NCBI GenBank assembly: GCA_947568835.1
Contig: OX387612.1
Location: 10,666,001 to 10,730,000, forward strand
Direction: 5' to 3'
DNA length: 64,000 nucleotides
Source: Protonemura montana
Lineage: Eukaryota; Arthropoda; Insecta; Plecoptera; Nemouridae
The notes below the pieces were generated by a model, which was given only the letters and a program-made list of their open reading frames with translations, searched no databases and was not told the origin of the DNA. Position 1 is the stretch's first letter. Every line of letters begins with the position of its first letter. Position numbers and translations under genes: made by a program. Positions 45,880 to 57,304 of this stretch are shown here, one piece after another.

Positions 45880-46130
45880 TCTCACTGAGACAACTAGCCT
45901 TGGTGTGTGAGACAACTTGACCCACACGTGGGTTTAAAAGTCTCAAACATTTTTAGGTCAACGAAGAGACATAGCAATTCAACTGATGGTCTAATAAATC
46001 GCAAAAAAAATTCACATTATAACCAAATGTGTATTAATCAATAAAAAAAAAATAACTTTAAAATAACTTAATTTTTCTAGAAGATATGCACATATAGGCA
46101 GATTTTGAGACAACTAGACCCCTCCTTCCC
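45880..46130. mobile_element. Small hairpin element, copy 2 (tentative)
   Basis: GAGACAACTAGCCTTGGTGT, hairpin ACCCACACGTGGGT, and an end with TTGAGACAACTAGACCCCTC; same arrangement as 15470-15715 but strongly diverged. Confidence 0.35.
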
Positions 46131-46194
46131 TAATGTATTGAGACTTGCTTATCAAATATTTGTTTATGTTTAAATACAAAATATCTTCATAGAG

Positions 46195-46380
46195 ATAGTT
46201 TTTAGACTCATGTCTACTTTATCTAAACTTAGCACAAGTTTTAGCAAAAACTATTTCAACTGGGTTTTCAATGCCAAGTGAAGAACAACTAAATTTCCCA
46301 ACGTTTCGTAACTTGTACCTGTTACTTTATCAAGGGTAAGAGCAGTCCTGACAATTTTCCAATAACAAAAGAACCACTGA
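46195..46380 (+). mobile_element. GAAACGTTGGG-type element, copy
   Basis: TTAGACTCATGTCTACTTTA, GTGAAGAACAACTAAATTTC, CCCAACGTTTCGTAACTTGT, TCAAGGGTAAGAGCAGTCCT. Confidence 0.65.
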
Positions 46381-46427
46381 AAAGCTAAAATTAAGCCTAG
46401 AAATGTTATATATGTTTATATTTCCAT

Positions 46428-46545
46428 GAAACGGCACCGGGTGTTCTCTGTTCCCTGGTATGTTTGGTTAGGTCCCCATTTGTACTGCGTTTCGTCACCC
46501 ACTCATTCAACAATGCGTCGTCAAACACCACAAATAATCCAGCTA
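46428..46545 (+). mobile_element. 5S-SINE, 3' part only
   Basis: acggcaccgggtgttctctg to gcgtcgtcaaacaccacaaa. The plus-strand 72-codon frame here is a by-product. Confidence 0.65.
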
Positions 46546-47749
46546 AGATTTATTGAAAAAAATATATGGTTGTTGAATTATCATTTATTATACAGTCTCA
46601 TTGTTAGAATTTATTATTCTTATTATTATTATTATTATCAGTAAAAAATCTTGCAATTTAAATCAGGTTACAGACAATCTCGTAGCACTTGTTTTTTTTA
46701 TGTCAAGTCAGCGCCGATTTTACCAACGCCACTTAAATCTTACATCTTAATTCTTGCTGAATCGCTTTCAAAATTGTATTCATTGGTGATATTTTGGCGT
46801 TGAAACACGAGCAGAGTTTAATACTCATTTAAACACAATTAAAAACAATAATTTTATTTGTAAATAGATAAATAAGATGTCTGAAAACTTGTCATTCTCC
46901 CAAGATCAGTATTGTAGATGTAATAAATAATTGCAAATCACTCAACTCTTTAACTTTTTGGAAAACCTAAGGCGACAGCAAAAAGTTAGTTTTTCTGAAT
47001 TTTCCACAAATTTCTCACAGAAACGCCTGAGAATACAGCCATACAAACAGATTTGCTCTAATCTCGATCATCACGGTCCATATGAACCATCTTAACACTT
47101 GAAACGACAGTGGCTCCATCTAGAAGAATCCTCCATTTTGTCGCGGTTAATTGGCGGCCATTTTGTTGTGAAAACAGTTGAAAATAACGGTTTAAACTGT
47201 GATTCAAATGCATTCTTATATTTGTTTTGCTTGTGCGCTAATTTTCAAATGATAATTAGAAAACAAAATTAAGACACGTCGTGTTCGAAATGGAACAAAA
47301 CGAAATTAAACACCTGCGCTGACTGCACCCATTGGCACAACACATTTTTTTTTCATATCCGTACTGGGAAATAAAGAACTCGCCCTACTATTACATCAAC
47401 CCCTTGCACGATGGCCCCATTATTCAGCACACAAACCTCCCTTAGCTGCCATACAAATGTTACACAGCTCTCTCTTGTGGTATATTTTCCTCCAAATTCA
47501 TTTGGTGTAATTCACCCTGCCATCCCCCGCCCTCCCAACGCCCCACGAGGAGCTACGTTGGTTGCAGAAAACACATTCAGTTTGCATTGTGCTTGAATTG
47601 GTTAACGCTTTCTAGGTCAAAATCTGAGAGTGTTGTGGGTGTTTTTTTTTCCAGGCAAGTTTTTTTTTTTTAAATAAAACTGACAATGAAACAGTATGTG
47701 AAAAATAAGGTTCTGATTTTTTTTGAATTGCTATTATAGTAATCATAAG
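46546..47749. other. Sequence without supported genes
   Basis: Around 47100-47180 there is a weak relative of the foldback MITE arms (acgacagtggctccatctag). At 47380-47600 a GC-richer patch (ccctgccatcccccgccctc) has a 61-codon frame without motif. Confidence 0.4.
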
Positions 47750-47995
47750 TCATGGCATCTCGCGCCCTGGATGGTTTGGAAGGGATTTTAAGTTTTCGAA
47801 ATTGTAATCGTGGTCACTTTGGAATTTACAGAGTTTCCACAATGCAGTGACCCCGAGTGACATAAGCGGCAAATTTTAAATAAAATAATTGGGGGTACTG
47901 TATGGTATTGCATGGTAGGCTTTACATTTAAACCAAAATGCCCACTTTCTCAAAATCTAAAGCGGCCGTAGGCAGCGGGTACTGCTAGTAATAAT
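47750..47995 (-). pseudogene. Broken copy of the CRLCHSG fragment
   Basis: The minus strand matches 53168-53380 in two blocks: AGATTTTGAGAAAGTGGGCA... and TGCCGCTTATGTCACTCGGG... A one-base loss after CGCTGCCTA shifts the frame to a stop, and the middle part differs. It is an inverted, decayed paralogue. Confidence 0.45.
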
Positions 47996-48469
47996 AATAT
48001 AATGTTTATTTCAGAGTGATCTTTTACAGATATTGAAACGTCATGTAATGTACAATACATAATATAACATACATAATAATAAGTAATATATATTAAATCT
48101 AGAATGTGGATAAATGCGGCTGTCATTGCCACTTGTCATGTATTAAAAATTTATTAAAAATTATGACAAAATTCTTTAATGGTACAGAAACATTGATCTA
48201 CTAAAAATGATTTCAATTTACATTTGAATTCTTTGCCGTTAATAATTCGGAAATTAGTGGGAAGCGCATTGTTTAATCTTATACCTGCCTGTACAGTATG
48301 TTGGGTAATGGTTGACCTCAGCCGTTAGTGGGTTTGTTTTGGTCTAGGGTCACCTATCGTCCTTGCTCTTGTCAAAATGACCGCGCTTGACTGATTTTCT
48401 TGTGTGTTTAAAACTGTTCTGGTCCCTGACATATAAAATTACATAAAGCATATACAAGCAAGTTAAGTC

Positions 48470-48625
48470 CGTAGTCCCCTTGGAGCTTCGACTGGAGCAG
48501 GATTCGTGACGGCACCGCGTTCCCTTTTCTCCCTGCTAGTCTAAGTTCAGTTTATCATCACCCTTATCATCAACCATCCATAGTGCTATTCGACGAGTGG
48601 CACAGAACAATGTGGCGTTTTAATT
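48470..48625 (+). mobile_element. 5S-SINE, 3' part, diverged
   Basis: agtccccttggagcttcgac, then gacggcaccgcgttcccttt, then gacgagtggcacagaa; old copy. Confidence 0.55.
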
Positions 48626-49556
48626 CACTTTACTACCGAAATAAGACTTGGCAATGAGCAAAATAAATTGTGTCAATCTTTCTGTCAGGTTGCCCAGGTT
48701 CTTAAAAACCCGATTAAAAGTTAACTGTCCGTTAAGGACTCATATCTATGGTTACAGCCTATCAAACACATACATTTTATTTAAAATATGACGGTTATAT
48801 TTAATATAGCCCGATATTTTCAAACTTTTAAAATTAATTCTAAAGTTTGTAGATTTATGATGCTGAAATTGTTGCTATATGATTCATGATGTAATCAATT
48901 ATACTTCTTAGCAAACAGCAAAGTACCAGATGCGAACAAAATAATGATAAAAAATAAGAATTTCTAAAAAATATACATCAATCAATTTTTAAGAAGTGAT
49001 GTAAGGTTTTTGCTTAAAAAAATAACTTAAAAAAATATATAATAGCATAAAGAAAAGACTCGTTTCACAAGGCATGTAGGTAAAAACAATAGAAAAAATA
49101 TGTATTGTAAATGTCAAAGAAAATGCAAAAAAAAGAGTTTCGTTTAGCAAAAAGTAAGTTGCAAACCAGAATTTACACAATTCAAAAAGGTATGAATTTT
49201 GTATTTGATCCCAAAGAAGATCATAAAAGAATAAAAATATTCTATCGGCAGATGTCCACGTCACGTGCAACGACCTGTTATTGTTGACGTGTTCTTGTAA
49301 AATAAACTTGAAGATGGAAGGCACTTCGAAGATCCCGGCCAAGTCTTTAAGAATGAAAGGGTGAAATTTGATGAAAAGAAATCGCTGTTTTCTACACCGA
49401 GCTACTTGCTTTAATGGCACAATCTATCGACTGTTCTTTCATGTAGAGCACAAGAAGTGTTTGCTTCGACTTCAGATCACAGTTTGGATTAAAGTACCTA
49501 CAAGATTGTTGCAATAATTTCATCTTCGATTGAAAGCATTCCGCAACTTTACTATA
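48626..49556. other. Sequence with an unsupported 143-codon minus frame
   Basis: The frame 48989-49420 is Phe/Leu/Ile-rich in its 3' half, as expected from T-rich DNA. The first 60 codons lie in a GC-richer patch (49250-49480). No motif was recognised. Confidence 0.35.
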
Positions 49557-50372
49557 CCATGGCTACCAAACGTTGAATCTACCATTGAACCTCCTATGCT
49601 AGACCATGATATACCCGTGGTAACATAAGATAGCAGAATTGAGAAGCTCTGTCAGGCGATCTCAGCATCTCCATGGCTACCAAACGTTGAATCAACCATT
49701 GAACCTCCTATGCTAGGCAATGATATATTCGTGGTTATATAAGATAGCAGAATTGAGAAGCTCTGTCAGGCGATCTCAGCATCTCCATGGCTACCAAACG
49801 TTGAATCTACCATTGAACCTCCTATGCTAGGCCATGATATACCCGTGGTGACATAAGATAGCAGAATTGATAAGCTCTGTCAGGTGATCTCAGCATCTCC
49901 ATGGCTACCAAACGTTGAATCTACCATTGAACCTCCTATGCTAGGCCATGATATACCCGTGGTAACATAAGATAGCAGAATTGAGAAGCTCTGTCAGGTG
50001 ATCTCAGCATCTCCATGGCTACCAAACGTTGAATCTACCATTGAACCTCCTATGCTAGGCCATGATATACCCGTGGTAACATAAGATAGCAGAATTGAGA
50101 AGCTCTGTCAGGCGATCTCAGCATCTCATGGCTACCAAACGTTGAATCTACCATTGAACCTCCTATGCTAGGCCATGATATACCCGTGGTAACATAAAAT
50201 AGCAGAATTGAGAAGCTCTGTCAGGCGATCTCAGCATCTCCATGGCTACTAAACGTTGAATCTACCATTGAACCTCCTATGCTAGGCCATGATATACCCG
50301 TGGTAACATAAGATAGCAGAATTGAGAAGCTCTGTCAGGCGATCTCAGCATCTCCATGGCTACTAAACGTTG
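49557..50372. repeat. 114-bp minisatellite M114, about 7 copies
   Basis: Same unit as 922-1371 in the same orientation (CCATGGCTACCAAACGTTGA, TGAACCTCCTATGCTAGGCC). Confidence 0.96.
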
Positions 50373-51536
50373 CATTTTGTGTGAAAAAAATTGGCCAATA
50401 TTTGTTCCTGCATCTGAAGCTCCTCGAGCGCTTGGGTTCCTAGCGCCGAGTTTATATAACTTACAGAATGATCAGATGATCAGAGACGGTGTTTCTAGAT
50501 TTTCAGGGACTTTAACAAAAGTGATCATAATGCTATCCTACATTAATGGGGATTTAGCTGAAACCTTGCTCGGTAGATTGGAAATAAATTTACATTTGAA
50601 ATTTTGATGATTTTATTTTGTCATTATGATCTATTTATATCAAAAATTAAATAATTAAAGTAATCCTCAAATGCTAAATTACATTTGATAACAATTCGAA
50701 ACTAGGTTATGTTCTTATTCGGTCCAGTCTAGGATTAAATAGTAATTTTATTCAATTTTGATTGATAGTTTTCAGGTAATTGCTCTGATATTATCATAGT
50801 TACATTGTCTATATCTCAGTGTTCCATCAAGCATGAAAATAACAGTAAAAAACATTATTATCAAAGTTAAAGAAACTAATTTACATTTTACCCAACGAGC
50901 TTTCACCAAAATTCCGTTTGACTTTTGTCAAATTGCTTATTCAAATTCACTTACCATACAACATCATCAACATGTAAAGCAGAAATCATCAGAAATCGTC
51001 ACTGAATTGATTTAAAATATTGAATACTAATTATTTCTGAGCTTCAGGCCTAGCTCCCAAATACTCGATACCTGAAACTCTGATTTAATATCAAGTCATT
51101 AGGGTAATGGAAATTCCTCTCTTCTAAAATGTGATGCCGGTCTCCCCCCCCCCCCCCCCCCCGTCTCGTCAAAACGGCTGGTACTTAAACATTCAAACTC
51201 AATTTTATTCAATGGTCTCCCTGATTAGCCATCACAGAAAGCCAATGTATAAAGCTTGAATTTCAATGCAAAATACGACCAAGAATATTCGACGATTGGC
51301 ATATTTGGTTTGCATCGATCGATTCGGTCGAGCGAACGGATCAAACTCTCGTAGCGTGAAATGAAAACTGCTGTGGTGTCCATTCATTGCTCTGCCCACA
51401 GATTGGAGCCATAGAGAAACAACTAACTGCTTGGAATGGCTAACTCAAACGTTAACAGTTTCTTTTATATACCTTTTGAGTGATCCTTGAATTCATTGCT
51501 ATGTTTAAAGAAGGATTGTGATATGGGAGGAATGAT
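50373..51536. other. Sequence without genes; C-run and a GC-richer patch
   Basis: A run of 19 C at 51144-51162. The patch at 51230-51470 (catcgatcgattcggtcgag) is compositionally distinct and repeat-free, a candidate regulatory element. Confidence 0.45.
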
Positions 51537-51675
51537 TTTTTGAGGTTTGACGACGCACTGTTTTGACAACGGGTCTTATGACGTCAGTGAATGAGTGGAT
51601 AGTTACTAAATTGAAGATGAACCTACCCTGCGTTATAAGGGGGTAGGGGAAACCCGGTGCCGGCACGGGGTAAGT
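51537..51675 (-). mobile_element. 5S-SINE, 5'-truncated
   Basis: tttgacgacgcactgttttg to ggggaaacccggtgccggca. Confidence 0.7.
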
Positions 51676-51884
51676 TGTAAGGTAATTGCAATAAGGAAAT
51701 CTCTTTAAGATTATTATTTAATTATTATCATTGTGTTCAAATACGCGTTTAAAATAAAATCTGACGTATTTTTTCTTTTTATAATCCGATCATAACTTTT
51801 CTATTTCTATTTGTTTTAAGAATGGCTAAAATATGAATTCTCGTGGCGGGATTAAAACGGGCTGTGATTAACTACACGTAGTTC

Positions 51885-51945
51885 TGACGTCATTTTGTTG
51901 TATCCTTTGCGTTCGCTTCTGTTTCTTGACGTCATACTGACGTCA
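51885..51945. promoter_or_regulatory. Cluster of three perfect TGACGTCA sites
   Basis: The 8-bp palindrome bound by CREB/ATF factors is at 51885-51892, 51927-51934 and 51938-51945. A half site (TACGTCAT) follows at about 51957, and a fourth perfect site is at 54094-54101. No gene start is evident next to the cluster. Confidence 0.5.
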
Positions 51946-52313
51946 GATTTCACTATACGTCATAAAAAATGGCGACCCTCGTTTTCGTACGAGATTCAAA
52001 CGCAAACATTTTAAACAGAGATATTTTATTCAAAATTGAATTTAGAAGAAAATAAAAAACTAGTTACAAATCTGAAGTGATTTCCCTATTCCTGAATATA
52101 TATATATATTCAATTCAATTTCAGGTCAGGTCATTTTCCTGACCACCCGTTAGTTACCAAGGTCCTGTTTTTTGTGGTAATTCAGGAAAATCCTGAAACT
52201 TGCACTCAGCGTTTAAAACATTTAACCTCGAGTTAAGTTTCTCACAAGCGAGTTGATTAACAGAGTTAATTTAAACCAGGACTTCGTGAACACAGTTTAA
52301 TTTGCGACGTTGT

Positions 52314-52445
52314 AGGTTGAGCGTAGCGATCTTTAGGGATGGTAACACGTGAAGCCGATCTGTTGTTTAGATCAAAGCAAAACAGATGAAATTCACAAAA
52401 ATTAAGTCGGATCTTTGTGAATAAAAAGAGAAATAAAACACATGC
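52314..52445 (+). repeat. Dispersed repeat, copy 1
   Basis: Shares GTTGAGCGTA, CACGTGAAGCCG-type and TTTAGATCAAAGCAAAACAG blocks with 53772-53955, in the same order. Confidence 0.55.
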
Positions 52446-53167
52446 GGTCTCAAAAACTTCACAACTTCTTAATTTTGACGTATTTCACATCTTTGCAAAG
52501 TTTGGTGAACAAATTTTGAACACTTTTGGCTGTACAACTCAAAAACCTTTAAGAAAAATCTGAAAATTGACATGAATTCTTCATTAGTTTCAAAACGTTG
52601 TAACCGATTTTTCTGAAAACCACAGGGCATTCAAGTTATAAACACTTAAATATGCACTAAAAATTTAGTTTAAATCGGAGCAGGCGTTTGTAAACAAAAA
52701 CAAAAAGACTACAATAAAAAATAAAAAAATTCCGCTCCGCTCGCTCCTCTCCAATCATTCAATCCAATCAAATCATCATCAAATTCAATCTTTTCCAACC
52801 ACCTCCAGTTGCCCACTCTTGACCTGCGATGACTCTCTATCCTCACGCACGAACCCTTAATGCCGTGCTGCGTGTACAGCGCACAGATTTTCTGATTGAA
52901 TAATTAGAAATTATTTTCAGGCCTGCCAATCTGCGTGCACGATCTACACTTCGGCATGAAATCGTCTAAACTTGAAAGACGAACTGCTTGCATTTCTGTG
53001 ATTATGAATTATATGATGACGCGTTCACAGGGGTCGTTGGTTCGTATCCCGAGAAGATGCTCGTGTGTAAATACATTACAAGATTGAAACGTAATGTAGT
53101 TAGATTATTGTTGGAAAATTGAAGTGGATACGCTACTTGATGCATAGTTAAGAGCAAATATAACATA

Positions 53168-53506
53168 ACTAGCAGTGCCCGCTGCCTAACGGCCGCTTTA
53201 GATTTTGAGAAAGTGGGCATTTTGGTTTCAAATGTAAAGCCTCTAATGGGACCACAACCAAAAGAACCCCCGTTTATTGAATTTGAAATTTGCCGCTTAT
53301 GTCACTCGGGGTCACTGCATTGTGGAAACTCTGTGAATTCCAAAGTGACCACGATGACAATTTCGAAAACAAACGACGTTGGCTGTCAAAAGATTTCCGT
53401 GTATGATTTCTTGAAATTTTTCTTAGAGAGTGAAACTTGTGAAAAACCTTTTACATTTCGCCCAGATCTTACTAAAAACATGTTTAATGAACAGATAAGC
53501 GCCTAA
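53168..53506 (+). other. Open CRLCHSG-containing fragment (possible exon or processed relic)
   Basis: A frame open from at least 53168 to 53506 encodes TSSARCLTAALDFEKVGILV, later EPPFIEFEICRLCHSGSLHC, and ends NMFNEQISA. EICRLCHSG resembles the first Cys pair of RING-CH (MARCH-type) fingers, but the other zinc ligands do not follow at the expected places, so this is a hint, not an identification. A broken inverted copy is at 47750-47995, which argues for a duplicated gene fragment or a repeat carrying it. Confidence 0.3.
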
Positions 53507-53771
53507 AATTGACAAAATGTAAGTTTCTTTGGTAATTAAGTTGTTTGACATTGTTGGAGAACTGTCAAAACCGGTTCCTTGCCAGCCAGTTTTAAATAAA
53601 ATTCATTATGAAAATCCCATCAAATCAGCGTAGAAATGTCGCGTTGAGTCATGTACACTTGGGAATATACATTTGATCTAAGGTATTTTATAATGTTTTC
53701 AATGTAACTATATCTTCATCTTTTATGTCTGTGTTTCTCCTATGTATCTGACTTTCCAAATGTTGAGCAAG

Positions 53772-53955
53772 TAAGTTGAGCGTAACGATTTTTTTGGATG
53801 AAAAGATGTAAAGCCGTTCCTTGAGTTGGACTTTAGATCAAAGCAAAACAGCTAAAATTACCAAAAATTTGGTCGGAAGTAATCCTTTATTTCCAAGATG
53901 ATTCACTCAAGGATATGACCAACAAGAATTTAATGATTAATAAAACACAATCTTC
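53772..53955 (+). repeat. Dispersed repeat, copy 2
   Basis: Counterpart of 52314-52445 (GTTGAGCGTAACGATTTTTT, TTTAGATCAAAGCAAAACAG, aataaaacaca). Confidence 0.55.
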
Positions 53956-54541
53956 TTTTCATTTACTGGTTGAAACTTTTTAACTCTGACGTCTAGAGCG
54001 ACTGGAGAACAAATCATTTAGATTCATATTTGAACTGAATTTCAGCCTCCAGGATGATTAAATCGTCAGATGGAACATAACAGAAGGCTGTGGTGACGTC
54101 ATCATTGCCCAAACGGTTGTCAAGCGGTTGACACGTTATTTACCCTAGCAACAGTCAAAATTCACGAAATTAAACCGAAAAAAAATATAAATTACCTAAA
54201 AAAAAACTTCACAAATGTTTAATGAATAATTAGCAACCAAACCGTGACATGGGCCCAGGATTAGTGGTCGGGTGCTCTATTAAATGAGCTATCCGGACTC
54301 ACATATTCTGACCTGGTGGGAAATGGGTTTTCCTTAAGGATGTTGAAAACCCAAACGGTTACAAAAATTGTAACCCAATATACGCTTTCAACTAACGATC
54401 CCGTAATCTGTCCAATGTTATTATTACCTAGCTTCCAGCATCAGCCGTTGTTCTCCAGGGAAGATTATCCCTTTTATGAGCAGGATCTTTATCTTAGAGC
54501 GACGTGGCTTAAAAGCAAACCTGTAATTACCTACTAGACGT

Positions 54542-54544
54542 CGA

Positions 54545-54574
<30 letters not shown>
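54542..54574. repeat. (GGCGTC)n hexamer microsatellite
   Basis: Five tandem GGCGTC/GTCGGC units directly after an open frame of no known product. Confidence 0.9.
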
Positions 54575-54575
<1 letters not shown>

Positions 54576-55059
54576 TACTTCAAGTAATTCTCAACGCAAA
54601 AGACTGCTCTTGTCTTGGATTTTCATGTATAGAGCATATTCCACTTATGTTCTCCATGTTAAATGGCAAGGATTTCAAGCTTCTGCCACTTCTAGTCACC
54701 TGCATGTTTGCATGTTTGCTCTTAAGGAATTTTAATATATAATGTTACAACGCTCACTCTGGTCGCATTAAAATTAAGTTAAATCTCTTCTTCGTGGTTG
54801 GCTAGTAAAAAAGGTGAAAGGCAGAGCTGCATCTTCTCTGGGATTTAAAAGCTATATTGATTTACCGATGGATATTTCACAATGCCCAGCTTAAAAGATG
54901 ACTGGCACTTTCTTTTTCGGTCATATTCTTTTCTGTACAGAAATAAACTATAAATTGATGATAAAGAACATAAATTTGTATGCAGTGTTTTTTGGTTTTC
55001 TGGCATTTCCACCATGGAGCTGAAACCAGCAAGCGGATGAAGAATTTTTTTTTTTGTTA
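54575..55059. other. Sequence without recognised features
   Basis: AT-rich; no gene or repeat copy seen. A short tRNA-Asp-like SINE fragment lies just before it at about 54262-54300 (tggtcgggtgctctattaaa). Confidence 0.5.
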
Positions 55060-55310
55060 GCCTTTATGACAGACAGGTATGTAGGACCCAGGTATGTGCC
55101 ATATAGTAAGGGGATGTATGGGATCAGTAAGGGATGGTGTTAGGAGACGGCCGTGCCCTTTTGGTGGTAAAACTATCCCAGCATTGGCCTGGAATGGATG
55201 TGGGAAATCACGGAAAAACCACAACCAGGATAGCCGGTCTCCAGGATCGAACCTGGGACCTACCGAATGCAAGGCAGACGCGCTCTCACTACGCTACCGT
55301 GCTCGGTAGC
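55060..55310 (-). mobile_element. tRNA-derived SINE, dispersed full copy of the 70-bp array family
   Basis: Minus strand: a head with GTAGTGAGAGCGCGTCTGCC, B box GGTTCGATCC, then CCGGCTATCCTGG, TGGTTTTTCCGTGATTTCCC and a variable tail. It is of a type familiar from insect genomes, from general recollection. Confidence 0.75.
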
Positions 55311-55324
55311 TAGACTGGAAAAAT

Positions 55325-55402
55325 GTGCAACTGAACCGGGATACGAACCCGGGACCTCTCAATTGACGGTCGGGTGCTCTACCAACTGAGCTATCCGGAC
55401 AC
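55325..55402 (-). mobile_element. tRNA-Asp-like SINE head (GTC anticodon position)
   Basis: GTCCGGATAGCTCAGTTGGT, then GAGCACCCGACCGTCAATTG, then GGGTTCGTATCCCGG. The A and B boxes are good and the loop would hold GTC, but the 3' acceptor strand does not pair with GTCCGGA. A diverged piece is at about 54262-54300. Confidence 0.6.
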
Positions 55403-55704
55403 ATATATCCTAGCTTTCGCGGGGGTGAGATAAGGGATTCCCTCAAAGGGGGAAGAGGCCGAGGTGTCTCGTATGGACGAGTTCGTCAATGGCCACAGGA
55501 CAGAATGGTCTGTCACTATTCCTCGAATCCCGGTTATCTCAATTTTTCCAGTCTAGCTTCCTTCCCATACATTTGTATGTTTTATGAAATAATTAAACGG
55601 CAACGCAAGCCATTTTTTCATAGCTGAATCACTTAAGTTAGTACTTTAAGATTTATTAGATCCAGTTTTACAGTTTTCCTAGCTTCTAGATAAAGTAGGA
55701 GTTA

Positions 55705-55920
55705 AATTGAATGTTTTTAGACTCATGTCTACTTTATCTAAACTTAGCGCTAGTTTTAACAAAAACTATTTCAACTGAGTTTTCAATGCTAAGTGAAGAA
55801 CAACTAAATTTCCCAACGTTTCGTAACTTGTACCTGTTACTTTATAAAGGATTGATCTGATTTAGTTTTTCTTAACTTAGCATTGAAAGCCCAGTTAAAA
55901 TAGTTTTTCTTGATGGACGT
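55705..55920 (+). mobile_element. GAAACGTTGGG-type element, copy
   Basis: TTTAGACTCATGTCTACTTT, CCCAACGTTTCGTAACTTGT; the 3' block is replaced after tgttactttat. Confidence 0.6.
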
Positions 55921-56496
55921 TTAATTAATTGCCATGGCAACAACCAAGCTAGGGGCTTTATGAATTATGAGTAAATTAATGCTGTAATACCGGGTCTAAG
56001 GGGATTTACTTTTAGGTTGGGGAGCAAAAATTTTTATTCGATTGCAATTTTTTGCTCATTTGTCTTCATTTCAACTCAGCAAACGAATTTTAACCTTCGT
56101 GACTTTAACTGATTATTGTATTTCAGTTAATTTGAACCTCAATTTTAGGCCATCTTATCGTACAACCACGTTCAATGTCTGTTTATCTTTCAAAGCAATT
56201 TTTTTGAAATAATTACGCTAAACAACTTGTAATTGGTTTTATCAGTCTGGAAACTTCCAGGAAAATAAGAATGCTTTCAAAACCGACGCAATTTATTATG
56301 ATAAAAATGAATATGTGGATAATACTTGATAAAGACTATGAAGGCTGTCACCTTCACCTACGTTTAAAATCATATATTTCACTTCAAAGAACCGTGGTTT
56401 CCTAGTAGAATGTTTTTCTTTTATAAAAGCATTTAAAGATTATCTCTTGAGCTGTAGGTATATTAAAAAAAAATAAAATAAAAATGCTAAACATGG
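55921..56496. other. Sequence without recognised features
   Basis: AT-rich spacer before the 50-bp array. Confidence 0.6.
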
Positions 56497-56988
56497 CAAG
56501 TCATGTCTTGAGCTGGACAACAGCATGAACTGCAAGCTTTGTTTGGCAAGCCATGTTTTGAGCTGGACAACAGCATGGACTCCAAGCTTTGTCTGGCAAG
56601 CCATGTCTTGAGCTGGACAACAGCATGGACTGCAAGCTTTGTTTGGCAAGCCATGTCTTGAGCTGGACAACAGCATGGACTGCAAGCTTTGTATGGCAAG
56701 CCATGTCTTGAGCTGGACAACAGCATGGACTGCAAGCTTTGTTTGGCAAGCCATGTCTTGAGCTGGACAACAGCATGGACTGCAAGCTTTGTTTGGCAAG
56801 CCATGTCTTGAGCTGGACAACAGCATGGACTGCAAGCTTTGTTTGGCAAGCCATGTCTTGAGCTGGACAACAGCATGGACTGCAAGCTTTGTTTGGCAAC
56901 CCATGTCTTGAGCTGGACAACAGCATGGACTGCAAGCTTTGTTTGGCAAGCCGTGTCTTGAGCTGAACAACAGCATGGACTGCATGTT
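56497..56988. repeat. 50-bp minisatellite, about 10 copies
   Basis: The unit contains GGCAAGCCATGTCTTGAGCT and GGACAACAGCATGGACTGCA. It is stop-free in three minus-strand frames, which explains the 132- to 181-codon frames there. It lies about 300 bp upstream of the CTLD gene start codon. Confidence 0.95.
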
Positions 56989-57279
56989 TAGATACTTTAA
57001 ACAAACCTAGGTACATAAACCGTTATGGGCAATCCGTGCCGATACGAGAGTTTGCAAAATAACTTGTAAAACCTCCATGAAGCCCTTTTTAAGATCATAA
57101 TTTCGAACGCATTCAAACGAGACCTGCCATGCCAATGTACTAATTCCACTTGCTGTTCGTTTATCGGTGTCGCGTCGATAGCAAAATGGTGACCTACAAA
57201 AGTGGGGGTTCATACAATCGCAAAACACACTTCAAGTTTGGCCTTCTGCAGTTAAAGAGCTTAACACTAGCTCAAGAAA

Positions 57280-57304
57280 ATGGGTCGTTTTTATTTCACA
57301 GCTG
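57280..57304 (+). CDS. CTLD gene exon 1: start codon and first half of signal peptide
   Basis: ATG GGT CGT TTT TAT TTC ACA GCT G|GTAAGT. The 25-nt coding part is followed by a consensus donor. Joined in phase 1 to exon 2 it gives MGRFYFTAG followed by LVLVFTLLANEGNA, a typical signal peptide that neither exon has alone. A TATA-like ctacaaaag lies at about 57193-57201; no stronger promoter element was seen. Confidence 0.75.

Noticed and set aside
48989..49420. 143-codon minus frame as a membrane protein
   Set aside because: Hydrophobicity follows from T-rich DNA; no motif, and not the missing TM1-TM3 receptor exon.
56440..57016. Three overlapping minus-strand frames of 132-181 codons
   Set aside because: A 50-bp stop-free repeat read in all three frames; Cys/Ser-rich repeats are by-products.
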